Assembly (NCBI RefSeq): GCF_027158465.1
Contig: NZ_JAMKYL010000003.1
Span: 134,936-198,935 of the forward strand
Length of the DNA stretch: 64,000 nt
Source of the DNA: Oxalobacter paeniformigenes
GTDB taxonomy: Bacteria > Pseudomonadota > Gammaproteobacteria > Burkholderiales > Burkholderiaceae_D
Direction: 5' to 3'
Of this stretch, positions 15,459 to 22,991 are shown piece by piece (position 1 is the first letter of the stretch; each line of letters opens with the position of its first letter). Position numbers and translations under genes: made by a program. Below the pieces are notes generated by a model. That model was not told where the DNA came from. It ran no database searches and saw nothing but the letters and a program-made list of their open reading frames with translations.

Positions 15459-15905
15459 TCAATAAAACTGACGAGATCGAGCTTGAATTTCGATTATCTC
15501 CCGGCAGTTCGGGCAAAAAAGTCTGTATCCATCGTCGGTATCGTGCCTGAGGAGGACAAGCATGTCTTTATTAGCGCAAAGCTGGCAGAAGAACTGGGTT
15601 CTTTTGGCGCCAGATTCAGTGAGATTTTCGAGAGGATCAATACAGTCGTTTCTGACAAGGGCGCCACAATCTCCGACGTTGACAAGCTTGTATTCACTTT
15701 TTATTTCGAGCGGTCGTTGCAGTTCATGAAGTTTCTCACGCGCTTCGATAAGTTCAGATTGCAAAGTAATGAGGGCTTGCTGAGCGCTAACGAGTTGGCC
15801 GAGTACATCACTTGCGTCCTTGAGGTTGATGGCCTTGATAGCGGTTTTGGCCGTGCCGATGGCGCTGGTAATAGCGGTGTAAATGGCAGTAAATGATTCG
15901 ATCAT
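15459..15905 (-). CDS. Coiled-coil protein with C-terminal zinc ribbon
   Basis: From ATG at 15903-15905 (AAGGGG upstream) the product is 148 residues. The N-terminal ITSAIGTAKTAIKAINLKD and a helical coiled-coil region (to about 70) are followed by a zinc ribbon with CQLC and CPNC pairs. This layout recurs in small phage and genomic-island proteins of unknown role. It is opposite in direction to the rightward operon and is antisense to a 173-codon open frame (15375-15896), which I judge less likely to be coding. Confidence 0.65.
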   Translation of the reverse strand: MIESFTAIYTAITSAIGTAKTAIKAINLKDASDVLGQLVSAQQALITLQSELIEAREKLHELQRPLEIKSEYKLVNVGDCGALVRNDCIDPLENLTESGAKRTQFFCQLCANKDMLVLLRHDTDDGYRLFCPNCREIIEIQARSRQFY

Positions 15906-15989
15906 AGGGGCCCTTTTGTGAAAGTTTGTAGTCGGAAACACAAGCATAGCATGGCTGTGTCCCCTGCTTTATAGATAGCCGAGATTGGT

Positions 15990-16190
15990 GTGGAAATGAA
16001 GAGTGTTTCTGGAAAGGACTACCAATACGATGAGAAGGTGCTGACGCGGTACTTCATCGATGAAGGATGGACAGAACGATCGGCTATTGAACTGGCCAGA
16101 GGGATGATCGAACGCGGTTCATACCTTCCGGATCATGAGCATACGAAATATTTGAAGCTGGAGCGTGAAAGGCTGAGAGAAAAATCATGA
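15990..16190 (+). CDS. Hypothetical small protein upstream of the replication gene
   Basis: A 66-residue charged protein with YFIDEGWTERSAIELARGMI. No family recognised. Its stop overlaps the start of the DUF1376 replication gene by four bases, so the two are coupled. It probably belongs to the replication operon. Confidence 0.55.
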   Translation: MEMKSVSGKDYQYDEKVLTRYFIDEGWTERSAIELARGMIERGSYLPDHEHTKYLKLERERLREKS

Positions 16191-17080
16191 ACTATTACGA
16201 ACGGCATCTAGGCGATTACACCCGTGACACGGCTCATCTGTCCCTGCTGGAGCACGGTGTTTACACAATCCTGCTGGATCGTTACTACATTTCCGAGCAG
16301 GGCATACCGGACGACAAAAAGTATCGTTATGCCAGGGCGCATAGCAAGGCCGAGCGCAAGGCGGTTGATGTCGTTCTGGACGAGTTTTTCCATCTTGAGA
16401 ATGGCGTCTGGAAGAACGGTCGTGCAGAAGAGGAAATCGCGGACTATCAGAACAAGGCGCGCGCCAACAAGGGAAACGGGGCGAAGGGTGGACGTCCAAA
16501 GCGGATTTTCGATGAAACGGATGAAACCGAACGAAAACCCAAACAAAACCCAACAGAAACCCAGACAAAACCCAACGATAACCCACAAGAAACCCACGAA
16601 GAACCCACGCAAAACCCTAACCAGTCCCCAGTAACCAGTATAAAAGAAACCCCCTCACTATCGTTCGGGGGTAAAGAAAGCGCGCCGGAAAAACCCAACG
16701 GAAACCCAACGGGTAACCCGGATGCGTTTGTGGAGAAACCCGGCGATATTTCATCGGTTTTGCGACAGTACGGGATACAGGGCAATCCGCAGCATCCGAA
16801 GGTCATTGCTCTGGCGGATCATCGCATACGGATCGGCACCGTGGCCGCGGCTTGCCAGCTTGCACGTGACCGAAAACCGAACGAGCGAATACCCGCAGGC
16901 TATGTGATCGCCATCCTCGAGGGATGGTTGCGCGAAGCTGAAAATTCTGGAGAAACCGAGATCAGACCGAAGGAAACACGAGATGCGGAAAATCAGCGAA
17001 TACTTGACGAACTCACCGGACGGACACGCAGAGCCAATGAGGCCCGAACAATCGACGCGCAAGCCCGCTTCGTTGGATAA
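16187..17080 (+). CDS. DUF1376 (YdaU-type) replication protein with embedded iterons
   Basis: A 297-residue protein. Residues 1-95 form the DUF1376 domain (MNYYERHLGDYTRDTAHLSL, LEHGVYTILLDRYY), found in phage replication initiators of the lambda-O position. A low-complexity Asn/Pro/Lys/Thr region (about 108-150) follows, then a C-terminal domain with PAGYVIAILEGWLREAE. The low-complexity region is where AACCC repeats occur at an exact 11-bp period in the DNA, giving an 11-residue period in the protein. The downstream gene overlaps it by 98 bases and resembles the lambda P helicase loader. Confidence 0.85.
   Translation: MNYYERHLGDYTRDTAHLSLLEHGVYTILLDRYYISEQGIPDDKKYRYARAHSKAERKAVDVVLDEFFHLENGVWKNGRAEEEIADYQNKARANKGNGAKGGRPKRIFDETDETERKPKQNPTETQTKPNDNPQETHEEPTQNPNQSPVTSIKETPSLSFGGKESAPEKPNGNPTGNPDAFVEKPGDISSVLRQYGIQGNPQHPKVIALADHRIRIGTVAAACQLARDRKPNERIPAGYVIAILEGWLREAENSGETEIRPKETRDAENQRILDELTGRTRRANEARTIDAQARFVG
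16525..16617 (+). repeat. AACCC iterons at exact 11-bp spacing (candidate replication origin)
   Basis: AACCC begins at 16536, 16547, 16558, 16569, 16580, 16591, 16602 and 16613, eight copies each exactly 11 bp apart, with a degenerate AACCG at 16525. A second short cluster begins at 16692, 16703 and 16715. The 11-bp unit is not a multiple of three, so codon repetition does not explain it. The position inside an O-like initiator gene matches the layout of the lambda origin. Origin function is inference. Confidence 0.65.
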
Positions 17081-17624
17081 CGTCGAGGCGCTCTTTGCGA
17101 AGTTTTCCGCCATGTACGGCACTCGCTTCGCACAGATGTGGAAAGGTACGGATCTGTCTGTCGTGAAAGTCACGTGGGCGGATGCACTGTCCGGGCTTAC
17201 CGTGCGAGAAGTCAGAACTGGTCTTGAAGCATGCAAGATGCGTCCATGGCCGCCCACATTGCCGGAATTTTTGCTTATGTGCCGGCAGGATCAAGACTTC
17301 GAAAAAGCGTTTGCCGAAGCACAGGAACAGGTTTGCAAGCGGCAATCGGGGAAAGATGTCTGGTCGAAAAAAGCTGTTTACTGGACTGCTGTTGAATTCG
17401 GCTTTTTCGATTTGAGGTGTTCATCATGGGAATCTGCCAAGAAAAAATGGTCCCGGATTTTTTCTGCGAATCTTTCTCGTGATGACGAATTGCCTGACGT
17501 GCCTGAATTTCGTCATGCGTTGCCTGCTCCTGGTGAATCAGTCACGGACAGACAAACTGCTCTTGAAAAACTTGCTGAATTGAAACGACGTTTATCGCAA
17601 AAGGGGGATCTATGTGCGATTTGA
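16983..17624 (+). CDS. Lambda P-like replication protein (helicase loader)
   Basis: A 213-residue protein (starts at MRKISEYLTN, or MRPEQSTRKP at 17037 with less overlap). The central RPWPPTLPEFLLMCR and AVYWTAVEFGFFDLR, and the terminal LEKLAELKRRLSQKG, resemble phage lambda replication protein P, which delivers the host DnaB helicase to the origin. It follows the DUF1376 initiator with the iteron array, giving an O-ori-P style module. Assignment is from motif pattern and position. Confidence 0.75.
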   Translation: MRKISEYLTNSPDGHAEPMRPEQSTRKPASLDNVEALFAKFSAMYGTRFAQMWKGTDLSVVKVTWADALSGLTVREVRTGLEACKMRPWPPTLPEFLLMCRQDQDFEKAFAEAQEQVCKRQSGKDVWSKKAVYWTAVEFGFFDLRCSSWESAKKKWSRIFSANLSRDDELPDVPEFRHALPAPGESVTDRQTALEKLAELKRRLSQKGDLCAI

Positions 17625-17800
17625 AAACAGGGCAAAAGGTGATTACGCCATCCGGACGGCTGGCGACGGTCAGGAAAGTTTTATCTGGTCCTTTTAGAAG
17701 GGATGCTTTCGACAGGGTTGTTTGTCAATACGATGATGTCGAAAACGATCAGAAAAATCTTGTCACGCTGCAACCGCACCTGTTGAAGAAAGCGAATTGA
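17612..17800 (+). CDS. Hypothetical small beta-rich protein
   Basis: A 62-residue protein resembling a small SH3-like barrel (LKTGQKVITPSGRLATVRKV). It overlaps the P-like gene by 13 bases and the nuclease gene by four. No family recognised. It belongs to the replication operon by position. Confidence 0.6.
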   Translation: MCDLKTGQKVITPSGRLATVRKVLSGPFRRDAFDRVVCQYDDVENDQKNLVTLQPHLLKKAN

Positions 17801-18147
17801 AAATGAAACCGTCGATCCTTGCGCTGGGGCGCATGAAAACAGGTCAGATGAACAAGACAGAGACTGAGTATGCGGAGCATCTTCAGATTTTGAAAAACTG
17901 CGGCGAGATAGCCTGGTACCGGTTCGAGGGCATGAAGTTCAGGCTGGCGGACAACACGTTTTACACGCCGGATTTCGCGGTGATGCGATCCGACGGCAGG
18001 CTTGAGATGCACGAAGTCAAGGGGTACTGGCACGACGACGCAAGAGTGAAGATCAAGGTCGCTGCCGAGATGTATCCGGTCGAGTTCTTGGCGGTCAGGA
18101 AGAAAACAAGACGTGATGGGCTGGGATGGAAGATAGAGCGTTTCTGA
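17797..18147 (+). CDS. DUF1064-type PD-(D/E)xK endonuclease-like protein
   Basis: A 116-residue protein with MNKTETEYAEHLQILKNCGE, then FYTPDFAV and LEMHEVKGYWHDDARVKIKV. The Asp of TPDF and the Glu-x-Lys of EVKG form a PD-(D/E)xK nuclease core, as in DUF1064 phage proteins thought to act on branched or recombination DNA in the place of RusA-type resolvases. The substrate is not evident. Confidence 0.8.
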   Translation: MKMKPSILALGRMKTGQMNKTETEYAEHLQILKNCGEIAWYRFEGMKFRLADNTFYTPDFAVMRSDGRLEMHEVKGYWHDDARVKIKVAAEMYPVEFLAVRKKTRRDGLGWKIERF

Positions 18148-18317
18148 TTTCTGGCTTGCTTCCGCGTTTCGCTGCCATGTGGCTGATCGATGCGTCGATG
18201 GAAGGTGAACAGGGCAGCAAGAAAAGGATGATTGCGATAGATGAGGCTACGGAAAAATGCAGGTCGCTGTTCCCGGAGCGCTTCCGGCCAGAAGCATCCC
18301 GCCGCGAAATTGACTGA
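18126..18317 (+). CDS. Hypothetical small protein
   Basis: A 63-residue protein (MEDRAFLISGLLPRFAAMWL at the start) overlapping the nuclease gene by 22 bases. No family recognised. A similar small gene before a helix-turn-helix gene is common in this part of lambdoid prophages. Overlap with the next frame (18241-18438) is 77 bases, so only one of the two starts may be right. Confidence 0.45.
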   Translation: MEDRAFLISGLLPRFAAMWLIDASMEGEQGSKKRMIAIDEATEKCRSLFPERFRPEASRREID

Positions 18318-18438
18318 CAACGAAGTCGAGTTGATCAGGCAGTTGCATGAAGACGGAATGAGCATCCGTGCCATTGCGCGGAAAATGGAAATTTCAAAAT
18401 CGCAGGTGTGCAGGATTGTGAATTATGACAGCAGGTAG
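18241..18438 (+). CDS. Small helix-turn-helix protein (resolvase-type HTH)
   Basis: A 65-residue frame whose second half is a clear HTH_7-like motif: KLTDNEVELIRQLHEDGMSI then RAIARKMEISKSQVCRIV, as in the C-terminal domain of serine recombinases. The first 20 residues overlap the previous gene and the true start may be later. It could be a late regulator; no recombinase domain is present. It ends just before the second C4-type leader. Confidence 0.6.
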   Translation: MRLRKNAGRCSRSASGQKHPAAKLTDNEVELIRQLHEDGMSIRAIARKMEISKSQVCRIVNYDSR

Positions 18439-18439
18439 A

Positions 18440-18703
18440 TTGACACAGATTACAGGGCGCGGATATACTGATTCTGCACCGGAAAAAGACGGTGTCGGGA
18501 TTGGCGTCCCGATAATACACGGCGGACAACCGCCATCAGCGCGGTTTTTTTATGTCCGTGTGTCTCCTGTTATGGGCAGACTGTATGGGGTGCAGCAATG
18601 CACGCCGGTTCCGTGTACCCGGTACGCCAACCTGTATAGTCTTGCCCGCCCTGATTGGCGTCAGGGAAGGCAAGTTTCAGAAACTTGTACACGGAGACAC
18701 ATC
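18440..18703 (+). ncRNA. C4-type antisense RNA leader (copy 2) with its own promoter
   Basis: Promoter TTGACA (18440-18445)-N18-TATACT (18464-18469). Antisense blocks are TTGGCGT (18501-18507) and TACACGG (18516-18522). Complementary targets are CCGTGTA (18611-18617) and ACGCCAA (18624-18630). TTGGCGT (18655-18661) and TACACGG (18688-18694) are repeated, the last overlapping the ribosome site of the 18704 gene. The layout equals copies 1 and 3, but the second block has its own matched sequence. Confidence 0.8.
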
Positions 18704-19054
18704 ATGTCCAATCAATCCATTGCTACGTCTGTAGCACCCGTCATTGATATTCCATTTCTCAAAATCCCCCGGTTCCCGGCTGCGATCATATCCGAGCAAA
18801 TCGACACCATTGAAAAGACGCTGGCGGAACAACATCGCACGCGCCGACTGATGTTGCTCTTTCTGTCGTATGACAGTGAAACCTTCATCGAAAAAGCAAA
18901 AGCGATCATAGATGGTGATGAAGACATTTACATGGAAGCGATCGAAGCACTGGACGATTACCAGAAGAAACTGAAATCGCTTTCCGAGCTGGCCAATTCT
19001 GCATTCGCAAGATTTCTTTGGGTCGGTGAATACGTTTCGAGAAAAGGAGCCTGA
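18704..19054 (+). CDS. Hypothetical protein under C4-type leader
   Basis: A 116-residue, mostly helical protein starting MSNQSIATSVAPVIDIPF, from the ATG ten bases after the TACACGG block. The first nine residues resemble those of the two Bro-N antirepressors (MSHSIATSVA in copy 3), but the rest is unrelated and has no Bro-N domain. It lies two bases before the Rha-KilAC gene and may correspond to the small leader-coupled protein (Icd/Orfx position) of C4 operons. Confidence 0.7.
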   Translation: MSNQSIATSVAPVIDIPFLKIPRFPAAIISEQIDTIEKTLAEQHRTRRLMLLFLSYDSETFIEKAKAIIDGDEDIYMEAIEALDDYQKKLKSLSELANSAFARFLWVGEYVSRKGA

Positions 19055-19056
19055 TC

Positions 19057-19839
19057 ATGAAAAACATGAACACAGAAGAAAAGAATGAACTGGTCGCAAT
19101 GGTCGACGGCGAAGCGACAACTACGTCCCTCATTATTGCAGAAGGAACCGGTGTTGAACACGCTTCAATTATGAAGCTGATCAGGAATAATCTTAATGAT
19201 TTCAATGAGTTCGGCTTGGTCAGATTTGAAATCCGACCAAGATTGCAAGGGCAGCATGGTGGCGGCGATACCGAATATGCCATTCTGAATGAACAGCAAG
19301 CAACGCTTCTTTTCTCGTACATGCGCAATTCGGAAATCGTCAAGCAGTTCAAGATCCGGCTGGTCAAGAAGTTCTATGAAATGCGGGACACTATCAGGAA
19401 TGGATTTGATGTTAATAGCCTGTCCAGAATGGATATCCTGAAACTGGCGATGGAATCAGAACAGGAACGCCTGAGGCTTGAAAATGAAAACCGGTTGCTT
19501 GAAAACAAGGTAGCGGAACAGACACCGAAGGCAGAAGGATTTGACAGGATAGCCAATGCGGATGGGCTGTTGAACCTGACCAACGCAGCCAAAAGCCTGA
19601 ACGTCCGTCCTAAAGACCTGTTCGATTTCCTGCAAGCGAAAAAATGGATATACCGACGTGTCGGAGGGAGGAGTTACAACGCTTATCAGGACAAAATCCA
19701 GTGCGGTTATCTCACCCATAAGGTATATGCCATGACACTGGATGACGGGACAGAACGTATCCGGGAGCAGGTTGTTGTCACTCCGAGAGGGTTGACCAAA
19801 CTGGCGTCCATCGTTCCGCGTGAAGCGGTTCTTGTGTGA
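19057..19839 (+). CDS. Rha-KilAC phage regulatory/antirepressor protein
   Basis: A 260-residue protein. The N-terminal Rha domain (about 25-110) has LLFSYMRNSEIVKQFKIRLV. The C-terminal KilAC/ANT DNA-binding domain (about 150-255) has GLLNLTNAAKSLNVRPKDLF and FLQAKKWIYRR. Such fusions act as antirepressors or late regulators. It is downstream of a C4-type leader, with a hairpin terminator at its end. A coiled stretch (about 125-148, LAMESEQERLRLENENRLLE) links the domains. Confidence 0.9.
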   Translation: MKNMNTEEKNELVAMVDGEATTTSLIIAEGTGVEHASIMKLIRNNLNDFNEFGLVRFEIRPRLQGQHGGGDTEYAILNEQQATLLFSYMRNSEIVKQFKIRLVKKFYEMRDTIRNGFDVNSLSRMDILKLAMESEQERLRLENENRLLENKVAEQTPKAEGFDRIANADGLLNLTNAAKSLNVRPKDLFDFLQAKKWIYRRVGGRSYNAYQDKIQCGYLTHKVYAMTLDDGTERIREQVVVTPRGLTKLASIVPREAVLV

Positions 19840-19847
19840 TAGAAGAG

Positions 19848-19872
19848 AAGACCCGCGTAATGCGGGTCTTTT
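19848..19872 (+). terminator. Rho-independent terminator after the Rha-KilAC gene
   Basis: AGACCCGC and GCGGGTCT flank the loop GTAAT and are followed by TTTT, nine bases after the stop codon. The loop and stem closely resemble the hairpin at 5974-5994 after the first antirepressor. It should end transcription of the early rightward operon. Confidence 0.8.
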
Positions 19873-19900
19873 CAGGAAGGAAAGGGAAAACAATGACAGA

Positions 19901-20185
19901 TTACTGTACGGCTTCAAGCAGGATATCGGGATGTTTTTCAGCGACCCGAATCAGTGTTCTGGCAGCGCCGGAAGGAGTACGTTTTCCTTGTTCCCAAGCT
20001 TGCAGAGTACGGACAGATACACCGATCAGCGTGGCGAAATCGGATTGTGACATTTTGATATTGTTTCGTGCGCGAATTACGTCAGGAACCGAAACAGTGG
20101 TTGTTCTGGCTGCTTTTCCGGCTTTCATCTGTTTAACGGATTCCAGTAGCGTATCGCAAAACGCTTGCATTTCCTTATCCATCAA
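19901..20185 (-). CDS. XRE antitoxin of the second toxin-antitoxin pair (HigA/NadS type)
   Basis: A 94-residue protein with a C-terminal XRE domain: IKMSQSDFATLIGVSVRTLQ then AWEQGKRTPSGAA. The Trp-Glu-Gln-Gly-Lys-Arg-x-Pro motif is typical of antitoxins of the HigA/NadS group. It overlaps the upstream toxin gene by 11 bases. The pair points leftward, against the surrounding late genes, as expected of an autonomous cargo module. Confidence 0.88.
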   Translation of the reverse strand: MMDKEMQAFCDTLLESVKQMKAGKAARTTTVSVPDVIRARNNIKMSQSDFATLIGVSVRTLQAWEQGKRTPSGAARTLIRVAEKHPDILLEAVQ

Positions 20186-20486
20186 GAGCCTCTTTCAATT
20201 TCTTGAGAAAACTGGCGGGCAAATTATCGAATTTCGTCTTGGTATAGGCCAAGAGAAGCCATATATGCCCTTGATCCAACGTATTGTAGTAGATCACACG
20301 AACTCCGCCGCTTTTACCCATTCCGCTTCGTTTCCAGCGAACCTTGCGAAGCCCGGAAGTGCCAGGGACAACATCACCGGCAAAAGGATTGTTCGCAATC
20401 CAGGAAATGAATTCAAGGCGTTCAGCCTCAGTCCATATTTCTTCAATGGATTTTTGAAAAACGGGGGTTTCGGAAATCGTGTACAT
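20175..20486 (-). CDS. RelE/HigB-type toxin of the second pair
   Basis: From MYTISETPVFQKSIEEIW the product is 103 residues. GDVVPGTSGLRKVRWKRSGM, then GKSGGVRVIYY and LAYTKTKFDNLP are hallmarks of the RelE-superfamily toxin group paired with NadS-type antitoxins. These cleave mRNA on the ribosome. A TATAAT lies just upstream of the start within an AT-rich inverted repeat. An alternative start six codons earlier is possible. Confidence 0.88.
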   Translation of the reverse strand: MYTISETPVFQKSIEEIWTEAERLEFISWIANNPFAGDVVPGTSGLRKVRWKRSGMGKSGGVRVIYYNTLDQGHIWLLLAYTKTKFDNLPASFLKKLKEALDG

Positions 20487-20515
20487 ATAATAATTATACC
20501 ACAATGTAGTACAAA

Positions 20516-20890
20516 ATGAAGAGACTTACACAGAAACAGGAAAACTTTTGTCTTGCCTATATCGAGACCAGGAATGCGTCTGAGGCTTATCGGAGGGTGT
20601 ATAACGCGAAGGGCATGAAGCCTGAAACGGTCAATAGAAATGCCAAGGCACTGCTGGACAACAACAAGATTGCAACAAGACTTGAAGAGCTTCGGAAACC
20701 TGTAACAGAAAGCGCACAGATCACACTGGCGCAGCATTTGTCCACGCTGGAAGAATTGCGGGAGCTGGCGAAAGAAGAAGGCAAGTACGGACCTGCGATA
20801 CAGGCTGAAATCGCCAGGGGGAAGGCGGCAGGTCTGTATGTCGAACGGTCGCATATCGATGGCGAGATAACCGTCAGGTGGGATGAATGA
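20516..20890 (+). CDS. terS: Terminase small subunit
   Basis: A 124-residue Terminase_2-type protein: LTQKQENFCLAYIETRNASE then AYRRVYNAKGMKPETVNR form the DNA-binding helix-turn-helix, followed by LARGKAAGLYVE-like C-terminal residues. It recognises the phage packaging site and feeds DNA to the large subunit. It overlaps terL by four bases and is the first gene of the late structural module. Confidence 0.92.
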   Translation: MKRLTQKQENFCLAYIETRNASEAYRRVYNAKGMKPETVNRNAKALLDNNKIATRLEELRKPVTESAQITLAQHLSTLEELRELAKEEGKYGPAIQAEIARGKAAGLYVERSHIDGEITVRWDE

Positions 20891-22167
20891 TCGTCAAGAT
20901 ACCGTACAAACCGCGTCATCCGAAGGTTCATGCATTGCTTGAATCGCACCGGTTCATCACGGTGGTTGCGCATCGGCGATTCGGCAAAACGGTGCTGGCC
21001 GTGAATCATCTCATCAAGGGAGCCGTGAAATGCCAAAAGCGTGCCGGACGTTTCGGTTATATCGCGCCCTATCTCAATCAGGCGAAGATGATCGCGTGGG
21101 ATTACCTGCGGTATTACACGGCGCCGATTCCTGGCATCAAGGTCAATGCGTCCGAGCTTTCGACCACACTTCCAAACGGCGCGATGATCCGGATTTTCGG
21201 CGCCGACAATCCGGATGCGCTGCGCGGCGGGTACTTCGATATCGTGGTGCTGGATGAAGTGGCGCAGATGAAACCGGAAGTCTGGCATGAAATCATCCGG
21301 CCGGCATTGGCAGATCGTGGCGGGTCTGCGGTGTTCATTGGTACGCCGAAAGGCCAGAATCTTTTCAAAGGATTGTTCGACAGGGGATTGAAAGGCGATG
21401 ATCCGGAATGGACATCGGTCATGTATCGTGCGGACGAAACCGGTGTGATCGATGAAAAGGAACTGTCCAGCTTGCGTGATGAGATGAGTGATAATGCGTA
21501 CCGGCAGGAATTCTTGTGCGACTTTTCGGCGGAATCGGATGACATCCTGATACCGATCGATCTGGTATCGGAATCGGCGAAACGCCAGTATGTCGAACGG
21601 GATATTGCCTATGCACCGATCATTATCGGAGTGGATGTCGCGCGTTTCGGTGATGATGCGACAGTGTTTTTCAAGCGTCAGGGATTGGTTGCTTTCGAGC
21701 CGGTTGTCATACGGAAACTGGACAATATGGCGGTTGCTGATCGGCTGGTCAGCTTCATCGCCGAGAATCGTCCGGATGCCGTTTTCGTGGATGCCGGCGC
21801 TGGCGCGGGGGTGATCGATCGTGTCCGGCAGCTGGGATGCGATGTCACGGAAGTGGCTTTCGGTGCGCGGGCATTGTCGGAAAAGTACAAGAACCGTCGT
21901 GCGGAAATGTGGATAGAAATGGCGGCATGGTTGCGTTCCGGCGGGATGATACCGAATCACGAAACGCTGAAAGCCGATTTGTCGGCGCCGACATACCTGT
22001 TCGATGCTTCCGGAAAAATGATGCTGGAGAGCAAGGAAAAAATCAAGGAACGTCTGGGGCGTTCGCCTGATCTGGCCGATGCGCTGGCCCTCACATTTGC
22101 CGCGCCGGTTCGCAAGTCCAATGAAAAAACAGAGCGCGTGGAATACAACCCGCTTGACGCGTTCTAG
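20887..22167 (+). CDS. terL: Terminase large subunit
   Basis: A 426-residue packaging ATPase-nuclease. Walker A is VVAHRRFGKTVLAVNHL (about 30-46) and Walker B FDIVVLDEVAQM (about 118-129). The C-terminal RNase H-like nuclease begins with IIIGVDVARFGDDATVFF, and the later PDLADALALTFA supplies the last metal ligand. Length is typical. The upstream terS overlap and the podovirus-type portal downstream indicate a packaging module that looks intact. Confidence 0.95.
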   Translation: MIVKIPYKPRHPKVHALLESHRFITVVAHRRFGKTVLAVNHLIKGAVKCQKRAGRFGYIAPYLNQAKMIAWDYLRYYTAPIPGIKVNASELSTTLPNGAMIRIFGADNPDALRGGYFDIVVLDEVAQMKPEVWHEIIRPALADRGGSAVFIGTPKGQNLFKGLFDRGLKGDDPEWTSVMYRADETGVIDEKELSSLRDEMSDNAYRQEFLCDFSAESDDILIPIDLVSESAKRQYVERDIAYAPIIIGVDVARFGDDATVFFKRQGLVAFEPVVIRKLDNMAVADRLVSFIAENRPDAVFVDAGAGAGVIDRVRQLGCDVTEVAFGARALSEKYKNRRAEMWIEMAAWLRSGGMIPNHETLKADLSAPTYLFDASGKMMLESKEKIKERLGRSPDLADALALTFAAPVRKSNEKTERVEYNPLDAF

Positions 22168-22206
22168 TGTCCCATATGTCCATTCCTGTTGGTTCATTAT
22201 TCGGGA

Positions 22207-22647
22207 ATGGCAATCAAATTTCAAAAAAATGGCGTAACGCTTGAATTTCTCGATCCGGGAAAAATAGACGCGGTTTGGCCGTCTGTCGAAAAACTTGTTG
22301 ACCGCCTGGAAAAAAAAGCGGTGCACGGCGAATTTACCAAAGAGGATGTCAAAGACCTTGCCAAAAAAGGCATTGTCGGAATAGGCGTTGCCTACGATGA
22401 CGACGGTATTTTCATGCTCATGGCTTTTGAGGATGTGGTTTATCCGAAGGCGACCGCCGTCAACGTGCTGGCGATGGCAGGCGAAAGACTGGACGAGTTC
22501 ATGACGCTGTTTTTGCCACCATTCAAGGATTTCCTGAGGAACCAAGGGGTGTCGTGGATTGAATGCAATGTATCGCCCGGTATGGAGCGAATGCATCACC
22601 GATACGGATTCAGGACGGTTTATCGCAATTTACGTTTAGAGGTCTGA
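22207..22647 (+). CDS. GNAT-like phage protein upstream of the portal
   Basis: From MAIKFQKNGVTLEFLDPGKI the product is 146 residues; a TTG six codons upstream is possible. The fold looks GNAT-like (IDAVWPSVEKLVDRLEKKAV; ECNVSPGMERMHHRYGFRTV near the end, like the acetyl-CoA domain end). Comparable genes lie between terminase and portal in podoviruses. No catalytic activity can be read from sequence. Confidence 0.6.
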   Translation: MAIKFQKNGVTLEFLDPGKIDAVWPSVEKLVDRLEKKAVHGEFTKEDVKDLAKKGIVGIGVAYDDDGIFMLMAFEDVVYPKATAVNVLAMAGERLDEFMTLFLPPFKDFLRNQGVSWIECNVSPGMERMHHRYGFRTVYRNLRLEV

Positions 22648-22648
22648 C

Positions 22649-22990
22649 ATGATTTTACCGGACAAGCATAGCGGATACGTTTCCGCACAGAGAGTTTGTA
22701 ACAAGGGCGGCGGGAAGGGCGGCGGACTGATCGGAAGCGTAGTCGGTGCGCTTACAGGTTCGAGTCCGGCGAAAAAGCAGGAAAGAGCGATGAAGGAAGC
22801 CAATGCCATCGCGCAACAGCAGGCGAAAACCGCTCAGGAACAGCTCAGAGCAGCCAATGCGAAAAGCCCGGATGTCGATACGATTAAAAGCGAAAACGCT
22901 TCCGGTCTGGGATCGACCATGCTGACCGGCGCCGAAGGGGCGACATTGGGATCGTCCAACAAACGCAAAAAAACCTTGCTGGGCGGCTGA
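22649..22990 (+). CDS. Small Ala/Gln/Gly-rich virion-associated protein
   Basis: A 113-residue protein with a Gly/Lys-rich segment (NKGGGKGGGLIGSVVGAL), a coiled-coil region of Ala/Gln/Lys (about 50-80) and the C-terminal tip KKTLLGG. The tip and position before the portal match small structural proteins of T7-like and BPP-1-like podoviruses. No specific function assigned. Confidence 0.6.
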   Translation: MILPDKHSGYVSAQRVCNKGGGKGGGLIGSVVGALTGSSPAKKQERAMKEANAIAQQQAKTAQEQLRAANAKSPDVDTIKSENASGLGSTMLTGAEGATLGSSNKRKKTLLGG

Positions 22991-22991
22991 T

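Noticed and set aside
15375..15896. Plus-strand 173-codon frame as an annotated gene
   Set aside because: The opposite strand has zinc-ribbon motifs and a family-like start; kept only as a finding.
16525..16720. CRISPR array
   Set aside because: The repeat unit is only 11 bp with no separate spacers and it lies inside a coding gene. No cas genes are present.
20587..22599. 670-codon minus-strand frame opposite terminase large subunit
   Set aside because: It is antisense to terS, terL and the GNAT-like gene, and its His/Arg-rich, Gln-rich composition is typical of a shadow of coding sequence.
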